Shown: positions 44,901 through 54,286 of the stretch, piece by piece | Position numbering within the stretch: the stretch's first letter is position 1 | How the letters are laid out: each line of letters starts with the position of its first letter | From: Clostridia bacterium | GTDB lineage: Bacteria; Acidobacteriota; Terriglobia; Terriglobales; Acidobacteriaceae | Assembly (NCBI GenBank): GCA_035561135.1 | Contig: DATMYA010000022.1 | Location: 1 to 64,000, forward strand | Direction: 5' to 3' | Length of the DNA: 64,000 nt | The notes under the pieces: model-generated | What the model was told of the DNA's origin: nothing | The model's input: the letters and a program-made list of their open reading frames with translations, nothing else | Databases searched by the model: none | Position numbers and translations under genes: made by a program

Positions 44901-44956
44901 CGGGTCTTTACCGGCAGCTCTCGAAGATGTAAGTTTGCGGACAGGCGAGGTGGATC

Positions 44957-45670
44957 ATGCGCGAAGTCCTATTGCTGTGTCTTTTTGCAAGCCTATTCGT
45001 TCCCCTAACACTGCTCGGGCAGGAGCGAGAGCAGGATCGACTGGAAGATGCCGGGCGGGTGCTCGGCGAAATTCTTAATATCCCCGACAACATTCCGCAG
45101 GACCTGCTCGACCGCGCCGAGTGCGTGATTGTGCTGCCCTCGGTGAAGAAGTTCGCCATCGGGATCGGCGGGAGCTTTGGCCGGGGCGCCATGGTGTGCC
45201 GCTCGGGATCGAACTTCACCGGGCCATGGGGCCCACCAGCGATGTACGCCCTCGAAGGAGCGAACATAGGGTTTCAGCTTGGCGGCAACCTGACGGATTT
45301 CGTGCTGCTGGTCATGAACCCCGCTGGAGGCCGCTCCTTGCTCAAGTCCAAAGTCAAACTGGGAGCGGATGCGTCCGCGGCGGCGGGCCCCAAAGGCCGT
45401 ACGGCTGCGGCAGCCACCGACGTGGTCATGCGCGCTGAAGTGCTGTCGTATTCGCGCGCGAAGGGATTGTTTGCAGGTATCTCGCTCGAGGGTTCGACGA
45501 TGCGGTCCGATGGCGGCGCGAACGAGAACCTGTACCACAGAAAACTGAGCGCCACGGACATCATTGCAAAGCGCGCCGTGAGCACGCCGCCTTCAGGCGC
45601 GAAACTCGTCTCGGTGTTGAACCGCAAGAGCCCGCGCAACAAAAGCGAAGCAAAGTCGCTGCAGGATTAA
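44957..45670 (+). CDS. SYLF-domain (YSC84-like) secreted protein
   Basis: 237 residues with a signal peptide (LLCLFASLFVPLTLLG). The SYLF lipid-binding domain follows: DRAECVIVLPSVKKFAIGIGG, GAMVCRSG, WGPPAMYALEGANIGFQ, and the final YSRAKGLFAGISLEG typical of the family. Likely periplasmic or outer-membrane associated; members bind phospholipids. First intact chromosomal gene past the island. It ends at a strong inverted repeat. Confidence 0.88.
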   Translation: MREVLLLCLFASLFVPLTLLGQEREQDRLEDAGRVLGEILNIPDNIPQDLLDRAECVIVLPSVKKFAIGIGGSFGRGAMVCRSGSNFTGPWGPPAMYALEGANIGFQLGGNLTDFVLLVMNPAGGRSLLKSKVKLGADASAAAGPKGRTAAAATDVVMRAEVLSYSRAKGLFAGISLEGSTMRSDGGANENLYHRKLSATDIIAKRAVSTPPSGAKLVSVLNRKSPRNKSEAKSLQD

Positions 45671-45675
45671 GTCTG

Positions 45676-45720
45676 ACTCAAGGCGACCACGTTGGCTGCG
45701 TGAACGTGGTCGCCTTGAGT
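45676..45720. terminator. 18-bp perfect inverted repeat
   Basis: ACTCAAGGCGACCACGTT and its complement around a nine-base loop, between the SYLF gene (+) and the efflux pump gene (-). It probably serves as a bidirectional terminator despite lacking a T run on the plus strand. Confidence 0.7.
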
Positions 45721-45789
45721 TATGGACGCGCCGATCCGTGCTCAAGCCTGCCGCAATAACGAACTGCATAAGAACTACAAGGGCTAATG

Positions 45790-48700
45790 TCAGTCTCCTT
45801 CCATTTGCGCAGTTTGAGACGAATGTCTCAGGCGACTCGCGTAGCGCTCTTGCAGACGATGCACAGTCATGTAGAACGTCGGGAGTGCCAGCAGGGTGAA
45901 TAAGGTGGATGTGACCAGTCCTCCAATCATCACGACCGCCAGCGGCCTCTCGATCTCGGTGCCATGCAAACGCAAGACGAGGAGTGGAAGCAAGCCAAGG
46001 ATCGCTGTTGCCGCCGTCATTATCTTTGGGCGTACGCGGCCGATGCAGGCACCGCGAAGCGCATCTTCGAACGGCATCCCCTCCGCCACAAGTCCACGAG
46101 TTTGTGAGATGAGAACGAGGCCGTTCTGCACGGCGATTCCGAACAGGCCTATTAAACCAACCAGCGATGACACGTTCCAGGTCTCGCCAGCGATGAGCAG
46201 GGCGACGATACCACCGACCGAAGCTGTGGGTAAGGTAGCCAGGATCACCGCTGCTTCGGCTGCCGATCCCAACGCCATATACAGTAAGAGGAATACGGCC
46301 AGGATTGCGACAGCGATGGCGATGCGTAGAGAATCGGCAGCCCGAGACTGACTTTCTACGCGACCACCCACATTGAAGAAGTATCCAGTTGGAAGGCTCA
46401 GTTCCCGCGACAATTTGGCGTTGATCTCGGCGGCGGTGCTGCCGAGGTCTCTTCCATCGACGGCCGACTCCACCGCAATACGCCGGCTGCCGGCTTCCCG
46501 TCGAATCGTTCCGGGGCCAAAGGTCTGCTCGATTGTGGCAAGCTGGCTAAGTGGGATGCGCGACCCGTCGTGTCCATCGACCAGCAATGCGCCGATTGAT
46601 TTCGGAGTGTTGCGATGTTCGTCTTGCAGCTTGACTACCATGTCGAACCGCCGCTGCCCGATCCACACTTCCGATTCTTCCTCGCCCGCAAGTCCCACCC
46701 GAATCGCACGGATGACATCGCCAGGGGTTAGGCCCACACGCGCAACCGCCTGTCTGTCTATGCTCACTTTCAACTGAGGCATGCCGGTGAGTTTCTCGAC
46801 CCGCAGGTCCTCGACGCCCTTGATTCCGCGCATCAACTCTTGTGCCCGTTCGCCGAGCGCCGCCAGTTTGTCGAGATCAGCGCCGAAGATTCGGACAGAG
46901 ATGTCGGCTGGAGTGCCGCCGAGTCCTTCATCGATTCTCATGCCAAGCGGAGTGGTGAACAGCGTCGTAACGCCCGCAATGCCCTGAAGTTTCTCGCGCA
47001 TCGCGTCCTCAAGCTGGTCAGGCGCGCGCCCACCGTCAGGCTTGAGGATCACGAGGACGTCGGACCAGGTATGCGGCATGGGATCTTCACTGCGTTCGGC
47101 ACGCCCCGTGCGTCGAACCACGTCCTCGACTTCGGGGAAAGTGCGCAATGCATCTTCGACACGATGGTTTACGCGATCTACTTCGTCCAAAGAGGTCTCG
47201 GGAGGCAATACGGTCTGGATCAGGAAGGCCCCTTCATTCAACTTGGGCATGAAATCCGAGCCAACATAGAGCGCGAGAACGAGTGTGGGAGCGGTTACCG
47301 CGAAGGCCACAATGAGCACCTTTCCCCGGTGCCTCAGTGCGTAATCCAGGAACGGCGCGTAAACGGCCTTAAGCTTGCGCACGAGCCACACGTCTTCCTC
47401 TGCGACGCTGTGTTTGGGCCGCAAGAACATGGCAGCCACCACCGGAACAAGCGTCAGCGCGAGCACAAGAGACGCGGCGATTGCCGCCACCACAGCCGCA
47501 GCCAAGGGGCTGTACATCCTCCCCTCGATGCCGGTCATTGCAAACAGCGGAAGGAAAACGGCCATGACAATAAACGTGGCAAACGCAATCGGCCTGCCGA
47601 CCTCGATCGCTGCCGCAAGCGCGGTTTCACGTCGATTGCCGTTCGTGTGTCGAACGGTAATGCGGTGGACGATGTTCTCGGTGACGATGATTGCAGCATC
47701 GACCAGCAGACCAACAGCGATCGCCAGTCCGCCGAGAGTCATCGTGTTGATGCCGATACCGAGCGGTTTCAAAAGCAGCCCGGACAGCGCAATCGATAGC
47801 GGAAGCGTTAGGGTAACGACGAGCGCGGCGCGAAGATCGCCTAGAAGAGCAAACAGTACGAGGATGACGAGTACGGCACCGATCAGAATCGCCCTTTCAA
47901 CGCCTCCGAGCGAACTTCCGATCAATACTGACTGGTCATAAACGGTTCGCAGCTGCACGCCCTTGGGCAACGTTTTGCCGATGTCATCGAGAGCCTCGCG
48001 GATTCCCGCCGAAACCATCATCGTGTCTGCACCGAACTGCTTGATGACGCGGCAGCTTACGACTTCGCCATTCAACCGGTGTGCGACTCCTCGGCGAACT
48101 GCGGGCGCTTCTCGCACGTCAGCAATGTCGCCGAGCAGAACCGGCGTCCTGCTCTTCATTGCAACGATTGTGCTGCGGAGGTCCTCGACATTACTGGCGC
48201 GACCGACAGCACGAACGGTCCATTCCATCGATCCTTCCGTGACGAATCCGCCGGCGGCATTGATGTTGCTGCCTTGCACCGCGTGCTCCACATCATCAAG
48301 CGTGATACCTCTTGCCGACATGCGATCGGGGTCAAGCTGCACCTGGAATTGCCGCAGATAGCCACCAAGACGCTCGATCGAAGCGACACCCGGAACGGCC
48401 AACAATCTATTGCGGACTTCAAACTCAGCAAGATCGCGCAGAACCATAGGATCGGCGGCACCTGGTTGCGCTTCCAGTGTGAACTCGAAGATCTCGTTGA
48501 GCCGCCCCGTGAGGCTTGAGATGTTAGGCGCGTCCATACCGGGTGGAAGTTGGGCTGCTACCTGGTTGACGCGCTCAGCCACAAATTGCCGGGAGCGGTT
48601 GTAGTCCGCGTCCGACTCGAACTCTACCGTGACCTGTGTGACACCAAGCAGTGAGGTCGAGCGGATGCGTCGCACATCCGGGAGGCCCGCAAGCGCGACT

Positions 48701-48909
48701 TCCATTGGAACGGCGACTCCTGTTTCCAGCTCCTCTGCTCCCATCGCAGGGTTCTGCACAATAACGTTGAACACAGGCGCAGAGAGATCGGGGAAAACGT
48801 CCCGTCGCAAGTCTTGAAGCCATACCGCGCCGAGGGCACATGCGGCGAGAACGAGCACCAGAGTCAACACAGGGCGGGAGAACGAACTCTTTAGGATTTT
48901 GCTAATCAT
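45790..48909 (-). CDS. CzcA/CusA-family RND efflux transporter
   Basis: 1039 residues, a full-length heavy-metal-efflux RND pump in the inner membrane. Twelve membrane segments in two sets, with porter domains in the loops. VFPDLSAPVFNVIVQN near the N-terminus and GGLAIAVGLLVDAAIIVTEN in helix 4 place it in the HME group; the acidic residues there carry protons. It works with the adaptor (48921-50102) and outer-membrane channel (50099-51322) encoded upstream in the same operon to export divalent or monovalent metal ions. Metal specificity is not clear. Confidence 0.92.
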   Translation of the reverse strand: MISKILKSSFSRPVLTLVLVLAACALGAVWLQDLRRDVFPDLSAPVFNVIVQNPAMGAEELETGVAVPMEVALAGLPDVRRIRSTSLLGVTQVTVEFESDADYNRSRQFVAERVNQVAAQLPPGMDAPNISSLTGRLNEIFEFTLEAQPGAADPMVLRDLAEFEVRNRLLAVPGVASIERLGGYLRQFQVQLDPDRMSARGITLDDVEHAVQGSNINAAGGFVTEGSMEWTVRAVGRASNVEDLRSTIVAMKSRTPVLLGDIADVREAPAVRRGVAHRLNGEVVSCRVIKQFGADTMMVSAGIREALDDIGKTLPKGVQLRTVYDQSVLIGSSLGGVERAILIGAVLVILVLFALLGDLRAALVVTLTLPLSIALSGLLLKPLGIGINTMTLGGLAIAVGLLVDAAIIVTENIVHRITVRHTNGNRRETALAAAIEVGRPIAFATFIVMAVFLPLFAMTGIEGRMYSPLAAAVVAAIAASLVLALTLVPVVAAMFLRPKHSVAEEDVWLVRKLKAVYAPFLDYALRHRGKVLIVAFAVTAPTLVLALYVGSDFMPKLNEGAFLIQTVLPPETSLDEVDRVNHRVEDALRTFPEVEDVVRRTGRAERSEDPMPHTWSDVLVILKPDGGRAPDQLEDAMREKLQGIAGVTTLFTTPLGMRIDEGLGGTPADISVRIFGADLDKLAALGERAQELMRGIKGVEDLRVEKLTGMPQLKVSIDRQAVARVGLTPGDVIRAIRVGLAGEEESEVWIGQRRFDMVVKLQDEHRNTPKSIGALLVDGHDGSRIPLSQLATIEQTFGPGTIRREAGSRRIAVESAVDGRDLGSTAAEINAKLSRELSLPTGYFFNVGGRVESQSRAADSLRIAIAVAILAVFLLLYMALGSAAEAAVILATLPTASVGGIVALLIAGETWNVSSLVGLIGLFGIAVQNGLVLISQTRGLVAEGMPFEDALRGACIGRVRPKIMTAATAILGLLPLLVLRLHGTEIERPLAVVMIGGLVTSTLFTLLALPTFYMTVHRLQERYASRLRHSSQTAQMEGD

Positions 48910-48920
48910 GTTCCCTGCTC

Positions 48921-50102
48921 CTAGTGATTGTGTTCTTCGCCTTCGCCTAGCGACCGCTCGGACTGTGCTTTCAAGAGGAACGCTCCATCAACCACAACGG
49001 TCTCTCCGGCCTTCAGTCCGGAGAGAATTTCGACTTCACCTCCGAGGTCTCGTCCGCGACCTACCGTTCTCATTTCGAACTCCCTCTCCGCTTTGGGAAT
49101 GAAAATAATCCACTTCTCCTGAAGCCGCTGAAGAGAAGCTGCAGGGACTGCCAGCACTTTGCCGTTATCCGCGCAGACCTTAAGCCACGCGGTTGCCGAC
49201 ATGCCTGGACGCAGCACCCCGTCGCGGTTCTCAACTTCAATTCGAATGGGAACGGTTCGGGAATCTGCCTCAACTTGTTTGCCGACGAGAGTCACCTTGC
49301 CGCTGAAGGAGCGACCAGGCAGTGCCGGGAAAGCGATTCGAGCAGTACTTCCTGTCATCACGCGCACCGCGTCTCGTTCAAATGCGTGTACTGTCAGCCA
49401 CAGCCGGCCAAGGTTGCCGACTCGAAACAATGGCTTGCTTGGTTCGGCGAGTTGACCCTGCACCGCGTTACGATCAATCACCGTGCCTGAGACGGGGCTG
49501 CGCAGAGAGAAGTTTGGGTTGTCAGTAAGATTCTCTGCATCCGCTGCGCTGAGGCCGAGAGAGCGGAGCGTTGCTTTGGCTGCGCGAAGTTCGGCCGCTG
49601 CGGCCTCCATGTTGGCGTCGGCTTCCTGAATCTCGCGCTGTGCCACGATTTTCTCAGCTCCGAGCCGTTGCTTCCGTTCGAGCGTCCGCTTCGCCAGTTC
49701 CAACCGTGCTTGCGCTGTAATGGCGTCTGACCGTGCCTTCCCAACCTCGCTGCTCTGCAACACTGCCAGAATCTTGCCCGCACTCACGGCTTGGCCGGGA
49801 GCGACATTGATGCTAACAATCCGACTCGGGATAGGAGCACCGATCTCGGCATAGGCATTCTCGTTCGGATGCAACTCGCCCAGAATCGCCATGCTCTCGC
49901 CTCCCGTACGGAACTCGACTGCTGTCGTGGTGATGCGGAGATCACGAAGCATCGACTGCTCGATGTGCAGAATGGACGTGTCTTCGCGCTTTGCTTCTTT
50001 CGCAACCGGAGTCGCCGAATCTTGCTCGGCTTGTTTCTTCTCCGGCTTAGAACATCCCGTTAGGAACAGAATTGCTATGAGTGCTGTAGTAATGATTTTC
50101 AT
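48921..50102 (-). CDS. Membrane-fusion (adaptor) lipoprotein of the RND pump
   Basis: 393 residues with a lipoprotein signal (IAILFLTGCSKPE, lipobox Cys near residue 17). The barrel-sandwich hybrid/lipoyl part (APGQAVSAGKILAVLQS), an alpha-hairpin (ARLELAKRTLERKQRLGAEK) and beta-barrel domains (GRSFSGKVTLVGKQV) are those of CzcB/CusB-type adaptors. It links the inner-membrane pump to the channel. The start overlaps the end of the channel gene by four bases. Confidence 0.9.
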   Translation of the reverse strand: MKIITTALIAILFLTGCSKPEKKQAEQDSATPVAKEAKREDTSILHIEQSMLRDLRITTTAVEFRTGGESMAILGELHPNENAYAEIGAPIPSRIVSINVAPGQAVSAGKILAVLQSSEVGKARSDAITAQARLELAKRTLERKQRLGAEKIVAQREIQEADANMEAAAAELRAAKATLRSLGLSAADAENLTDNPNFSLRSPVSGTVIDRNAVQGQLAEPSKPLFRVGNLGRLWLTVHAFERDAVRVMTGSTARIAFPALPGRSFSGKVTLVGKQVEADSRTVPIRIEVENRDGVLRPGMSATAWLKVCADNGKVLAVPAASLQRLQEKWIIFIPKAEREFEMRTVGRGRDLGGEVEILSGLKAGETVVVDGAFLLKAQSERSLGEGEEHNH

Positions 50103-51322
50103 CGTAGTACCCCCGCTCGTGCTTCTAGCTCGATTCCTGCTACTGCGGCCTCGAAGAGCCGCTCTGCGTAAGCGATACGCGTTTCAAGTGCCTCGCGCCG
50201 GATCAGCAGCAGTTCGGCCAGGCCGATCTCGCCCTCTTCGAAGCTACGTCGCGCCAAAGTTTCGTTCTCCTCCAAGCTCGGTAGCGCATCGCGTTCAAGC
50301 TCCTCGACTGCGGAAACCTGAAGGTTATAAACGTCGTACGCCGTTTGGACTTCAACCCACACAGCTCGCTTCGACGCCTCGAGTTCGCGTTCGAGCCGCC
50401 GCGTGCGGGCCTGTCCGACCGCTTGCAGCTCCTGGCCTCGATTGAAAAGCGGCAGCGTGAAGCTGAGTCCTCCCTGCACGATTCGGTCACCCTGATCGCG
50501 CTTGTAATTGAAAGAGGGGGCCACCGTTGGCCAACGGAATGCATTGCCGAGCTGAACCTCGGCCTGCGCTTCGTCTCGTTCTGCTGCGAGTGCGCGTAGG
50601 TCCGGTCGTTCGCTGCACAACGCGGTCAACGTAGATAAATCAAAACGGCGGCGATCGCGGAGATCGCCGGCGATGTCGAGTGGTTCTTCCGCGGTCACAC
50701 CCAACAAGATGCGAAGCTCTCCGACTGCAGAGGCGTACGCAGCTTGGGATGACCGAACGTCAGCCCGTGCTCTTGCCGCGCTGTTGCGAGCGAGATTCAC
50801 GTCGAGGATTGGAACGTCTCCCGCCTGATAACGCCGCTCCATACTCTGAAACAGTTCGCCCGCAATCTTGCTGGATTGCTCAGCGAGCTTGAGCCGTTGC
50901 TTGGCGGCCAATCCTCTGGCAAACGCTACACTGACATCGCGCAGCAACCGGCGGAGTACGTCACGGCTGGCGGCAGTTTCGCGTTCGAGTCCGGCGCGAG
51001 CCCCGGCCATTCGCGCGCTGCGCCGGCCGCCAAGCTCGAACGACTGACTCAGGGACACGTCATAATCCGTCGTGTCTCCACTCGGGGAAATACGAGGCCC
51101 AATTGCTGTTTCGACTGTGGGGTTTTCCTGTAGGAACACCGAAGCTCCAGCGAGTCGGCCGCGTGCTTCGTCAATGCGGTATTGAGACAAAATGATCTGC
51201 GGTCCGCGGTTGCGCGCTCTTGCAAGAGCCTGTTCGAGGGTAATGACCTCGGACTGCTGCGCAGAGACACTCTGCGCAAACGCGCAGGCCAACAGCATGA
51301 ATATGATTCCCCTGGCTTTCAC
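50099..51322 (-). CDS. TolC-family outer-membrane channel (CzcC-like)
   Basis: 407 residues with a signal peptide (FMLLACAFAQSVSA) and the two duplicated helical halves of outer-membrane efflux proteins (VITLEQALARARNRGPQI, SLSQSFELGGRRSARM, then LPLFNRGQELQAV). It forms the exit duct of the tripartite pump. First of the three pump genes. Confidence 0.9.
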   Translation of the reverse strand: MKARGIIFMLLACAFAQSVSAQQSEVITLEQALARARNRGPQIILSQYRIDEARGRLAGASVFLQENPTVETAIGPRISPSGDTTDYDVSLSQSFELGGRRSARMAGARAGLERETAASRDVLRRLLRDVSVAFARGLAAKQRLKLAEQSSKIAGELFQSMERRYQAGDVPILDVNLARNSAARARADVRSSQAAYASAVGELRILLGVTAEEPLDIAGDLRDRRRFDLSTLTALCSERPDLRALAAERDEAQAEVQLGNAFRWPTVAPSFNYKRDQGDRIVQGGLSFTLPLFNRGQELQAVGQARTRRLERELEASKRAVWVEVQTAYDVYNLQVSAVEELERDALPSLEENETLARRSFEEGEIGLAELLLIRREALETRIAYAERLFEAAVAGIELEARAGVLR

Positions 51323-51478
51323 TAGAACACTCCAGTGTGGTACCGGCTTGGCCGGATATTAGCCACCGGCCCTATTCCGTTCCTGCGACGGCGGGGCGAG
51401 TGAGTATGGTCCTGCTTATGAAAAATGACGGACGAACAGGCGCAGTAAAGTGCCTACGCTGCTACGACAAAGCGAGAG

Positions 51479-51805
51479 CTAAGCTCGAGGAGGGTGATAA
51501 GGGAGGATCGATAATCCAGCGCGCGCGGGGATCTGCAGCTCAGGTTCTGCCATAGAGGTCAATGCAATGGCATGCAAAACAAACGTGGCGGCAGGAGCAA
51601 AGTGAGCGCATGACAAGCAGTCTTCCTCAAACTGACAAGAATGACCGCCGGTTCCGCCCTGCTGCTCAGCTTGGAATTGAATTTCGCTCTGGGTTGACGG
51701 ACCCGCCTGTACGTAGCAAGACTCAGGCATACCTAAGTCGAAGAAGACAAACGCAAGCAGGAAGAGCGCTATATACTTGGCACGGGCCGACATCACAGTA
51801 ATCAT
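51479..51805 (-). CDS. Small secreted Cys/His-containing protein heading the efflux operon
   Basis: Up to 108 residues; the start may be 51805 (GTG/ATG cluster) or 51793. One hydrophobic N-terminal segment (YIALFLLAFVFFDLG) acts as signal or anchor. The mature part has HSCQFEEDCLSCAH, a possible metal-binding site. Its place 157 bases before the channel gene suggests a metal-binding accessory of the pump. No family is recognised. Confidence 0.55.
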   Translation of the reverse strand: MITVMSARAKYIALFLLAFVFFDLGMPESCYVQAGPSTQSEIQFQAEQQGGTGGHSCQFEEDCLSCAHFAPAATFVLHAIALTSMAEPELQIPARAGLSILPYHPPRA

Positions 51806-51865
51806 AAAGGTAAGAACCGCGACGCCGCAACCGCAACCATGCTGCCCTTCGTTCTTAGGGAAACG

Positions 51866-52984
51866 CTAGCGAGGCAGTTCCGTGATAGGCAATTCCGTGA
51901 TTGCGATCCAATTGGGATTTTTCCCGACGTTCACGTCTGACACCTTGCGCAATGCCCCGGTGTTCTGATCAATGGCATAGTTGCTCACGCTATTCGATTT
52001 CTGGCCGGCTGTTAGCAGAAATTTTCCGCTGGGGTCGATATTGAACCCCCGCGGCTGCGTCTCGGTCGGATATGTGCCTACCAGCGATAGCTTGCCGTCG
52101 TCTCCGTCAACCCGGAATGCCGTGATCGTGCTGGAGGTGCGCTCGGAGGCATAGAGGAACCTGCCATCGGGCGTGATGTGAATGTCGGCGGTCCAGGGCT
52201 TGCCCTCGAAACCGGCGGACAGCACCGAATTCGAAGCGAGCAGCGTGAGCGTGCCGGGAACATTGAGCCGATAGGTATTCACTGTGCCGTCGATTTCGTT
52301 GGTGCCGAATACGAAACGGCGGTTCGGGTGAAATATGAAATGGCGTGGACCGGCGCCTTTTTTGGTTTTAACAGCCGGAGGATCGTTTGGCGTGACCTCG
52401 CCGTTAGCTTCGTTAAAGTGGTACTGCATGACAGCGTCATCGCCGAGGTTGGAGACGAACAGAAATCTATTGGATGGATCCGTCGCGACACAGTGTGCGT
52501 TCTTACCTGTCTGTATCACGCGCAGCGGTTTTGGATCTACTTCGCCATTGGGGCCGATGGCGTTGACCGAGAACTTGTTGCCGAAGTATGAGGCGCCAAA
52601 CAGGTAGCGGCCCGTACGGTCCGTTGAGAGGTACGCCATGTCATCAGCCAAGGGGACGGTTTTTATGGGTGTCAGCTTTCCGCTGTCCTGATTGATTGAA
52701 AAGCTGCTGACCGAATTCGGTTCCGAGCGGAGCGATGCGTAAAGATACTTGCGGTCGGGGCTGATCGACAGCGGCATGACAGTGCCTGTAACCGTCATTC
52801 TCTGGACGACGTTTACGCTACCGTCAATTTCGCTTAACTCCATCACATAGATATCGCGGCTATCGGCATTTGAGACGTACGCCATCGTGCGGACATTTTT
52901 CTTGGAGGCATTCATCATCATAACCGCTGCGCTAAGTACAACCACAGCAATCACGGCCGAAAGCGTTCGCGCAAGTGTCTTCAT
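51866..52984 (-). CDS. 6-phosphogluconolactonase-like beta-propeller protein
   Basis: About 372 residues from ATG 52984, after which a hydrophobic stretch (VIAVVVLSAAVMMM) directs export or anchoring. The rest is a seven-bladed propeller of the lactonase (YbhE) family with repeated PDRKYLYAS/PSNRFLFVS strands and the family motif GAGPRHFIFHPN. Cytosolic relatives hydrolyse 6-phosphogluconolactone; exported ones in this kind of bacterium have unknown substrates. Confidence 0.82.
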   Translation of the reverse strand: MKTLARTLSAVIAVVVLSAAVMMMNASKKNVRTMAYVSNADSRDIYVMELSEIDGSVNVVQRMTVTGTVMPLSISPDRKYLYASLRSEPNSVSSFSINQDSGKLTPIKTVPLADDMAYLSTDRTGRYLFGASYFGNKFSVNAIGPNGEVDPKPLRVIQTGKNAHCVATDPSNRFLFVSNLGDDAVMQYHFNEANGEVTPNDPPAVKTKKGAGPRHFIFHPNRRFVFGTNEIDGTVNTYRLNVPGTLTLLASNSVLSAGFEGKPWTADIHITPDGRFLYASERTSSTITAFRVDGDDGKLSLVGTYPTETQPRGFNIDPSGKFLLTAGQKSNSVSNYAIDQNTGALRKVSDVNVGKNPNWIAITELPITELPR

Positions 52985-53107
52985 TTCACCAACATTAGCA
53001 GACAACACCGGGTCGCAATCAGTCCCGGAAGCCTCGCATGAAATGTCTGACGCAAGAAACAGCAGCTGTAAGTAGCTATAGCAACCAATTCGCGGTTAGC
53101 GATTCGG

Positions 53108-53686
53108 TCAGGCTACACGGCGAATGGGAGCCTGAGACTTAACTTTGCGAACGGCGAGAGCGAACATCACGTGTGACCAGCCACGCAAAACCAGGCTAAC
53201 CCCAAGCGCCAATCCCAGGAACCAGAATCCCGAAACCGGCCATTCGGCCCAGAGCATGATTCCGAGCAGCAGCGTGATAGCGCCGTCAAATACCGACCAG
53301 CCCCATTTGGGATATCTCAACGAGGCGGCAGCGATGACGTGGAAGAGTCCGCCGACCGTAAACAACGAGGCGAACAGCAGCGTCCACGCGAGAGCGCCAG
53401 CAACCGGATGGGTGACGACGAGCAAGCCAATCAGCACGCCAAGAACGGCACCCGCAAGATGAAGAAGGAATCCTCCCCCGCCGCGTGATCGAAAAGCGTA
53501 AACAGCCTCAACAATGCCGCCGACCAGCATTAGCCATCCGAACACTAAGACGGTACCGATCGTGGCTGCGGGCATAAACCCGAGAGCAACAATTCCGATG
53601 ACAATCTGGATAATCCCCAGTGCGAGAAACCATCCCCAATTGTGTCGTAGATATCCAAGTTCCATGAGCATCGAAGTGGAATTCAT
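53108..53686 (-). CDS. HdeD-family membrane protein
   Basis: 192 residues from ATG 53686, preceded by GGGGGAG. Six hydrophobic segments (WFLALGIIQIVIGIVALGF, VLVFGWLMLVGGIVEAVYAF, VLIGLLVVTHPVAGALAW and so on) and a Gly-rich pattern match HdeD/DUF308 proteins, linked to acid resistance in enteric bacteria. The upstream extension of the frame to 53764 is not supported. Role here unknown. Confidence 0.85.
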   Translation of the reverse strand: MNSTSMLMELGYLRHNWGWFLALGIIQIVIGIVALGFMPAATIGTVLVFGWLMLVGGIVEAVYAFRSRGGGGFLLHLAGAVLGVLIGLLVVTHPVAGALAWTLLFASLFTVGGLFHVIAAASLRYPKWGWSVFDGAITLLLGIMLWAEWPVSGFWFLGLALGVSLVLRGWSHVMFALAVRKVKSQAPIRRVA

Positions 53687-54286
53687 TTTCTCCCCCACAC
53701 TCGTCCTTGCTAGGCTGCCTTCATTGACCAATTCCCACTCAGTTTCGCTCGATCTTCTAAACACCCTGCGTATGCGGGTACCCTCGACGGAGCATGCGGA
53801 ATCACGGTAATTCGGATGCCGAGCTTGCCCACTTCGATGGGGAGCTATTTTTGTAAATTGGAATCAGTTTCGTGAATCTGCGCCGTACAATTCTGTGTAG
53901 AGATTATCTCTCTGCCGAGATACTGTCGTGTGATAGCTCAATTGTGCATGCGTTGCCTCAGCTCCGGAATAGCCCAACCCGAAATGGCCGCTAAATTCAT
54001 AGAAGCGAAGAGCATCCTGCCTCTGCCTTTTGGCTAGCGAGTTGCGGCGCGGAATATGGGCTGCCACGTGCATGCACCTTGCAGGCATCGATTTCTGAGC
54101 CGCTTCCCAGTTGTGCTACCAAGTAGGGCATTAGAGTCGTCCCATCCTTCCTGGTTACACCTGAGAACCAGCCCCCAGTTAGCCGGTCGCAGATAGTAAA
54201 CGCTGGCCCGTGCGCGAGGCCGTAAGCACGCGAGTGCTCCTCCTCTTGGCAGGGCAGACCACAGCAATCGAGCAATTGAGGCTACC
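53687..54286. other. 600-base gap without a supported gene
   Basis: Reading frames on both strands are short, without ribosome binding sites or recognisable protein patterns. It separates HdeD (-) from the propeller lipoprotein (+) and should hold their divergent promoters; no clear -10/-35 pair was assigned. Confidence 0.4.

Noticed and set aside
46840..47799. A 319-codon frame antisense to the RND pump gene
   Set aside because: A GC-rich shadow of a well-supported gene, with no ribosome binding site or protein pattern.
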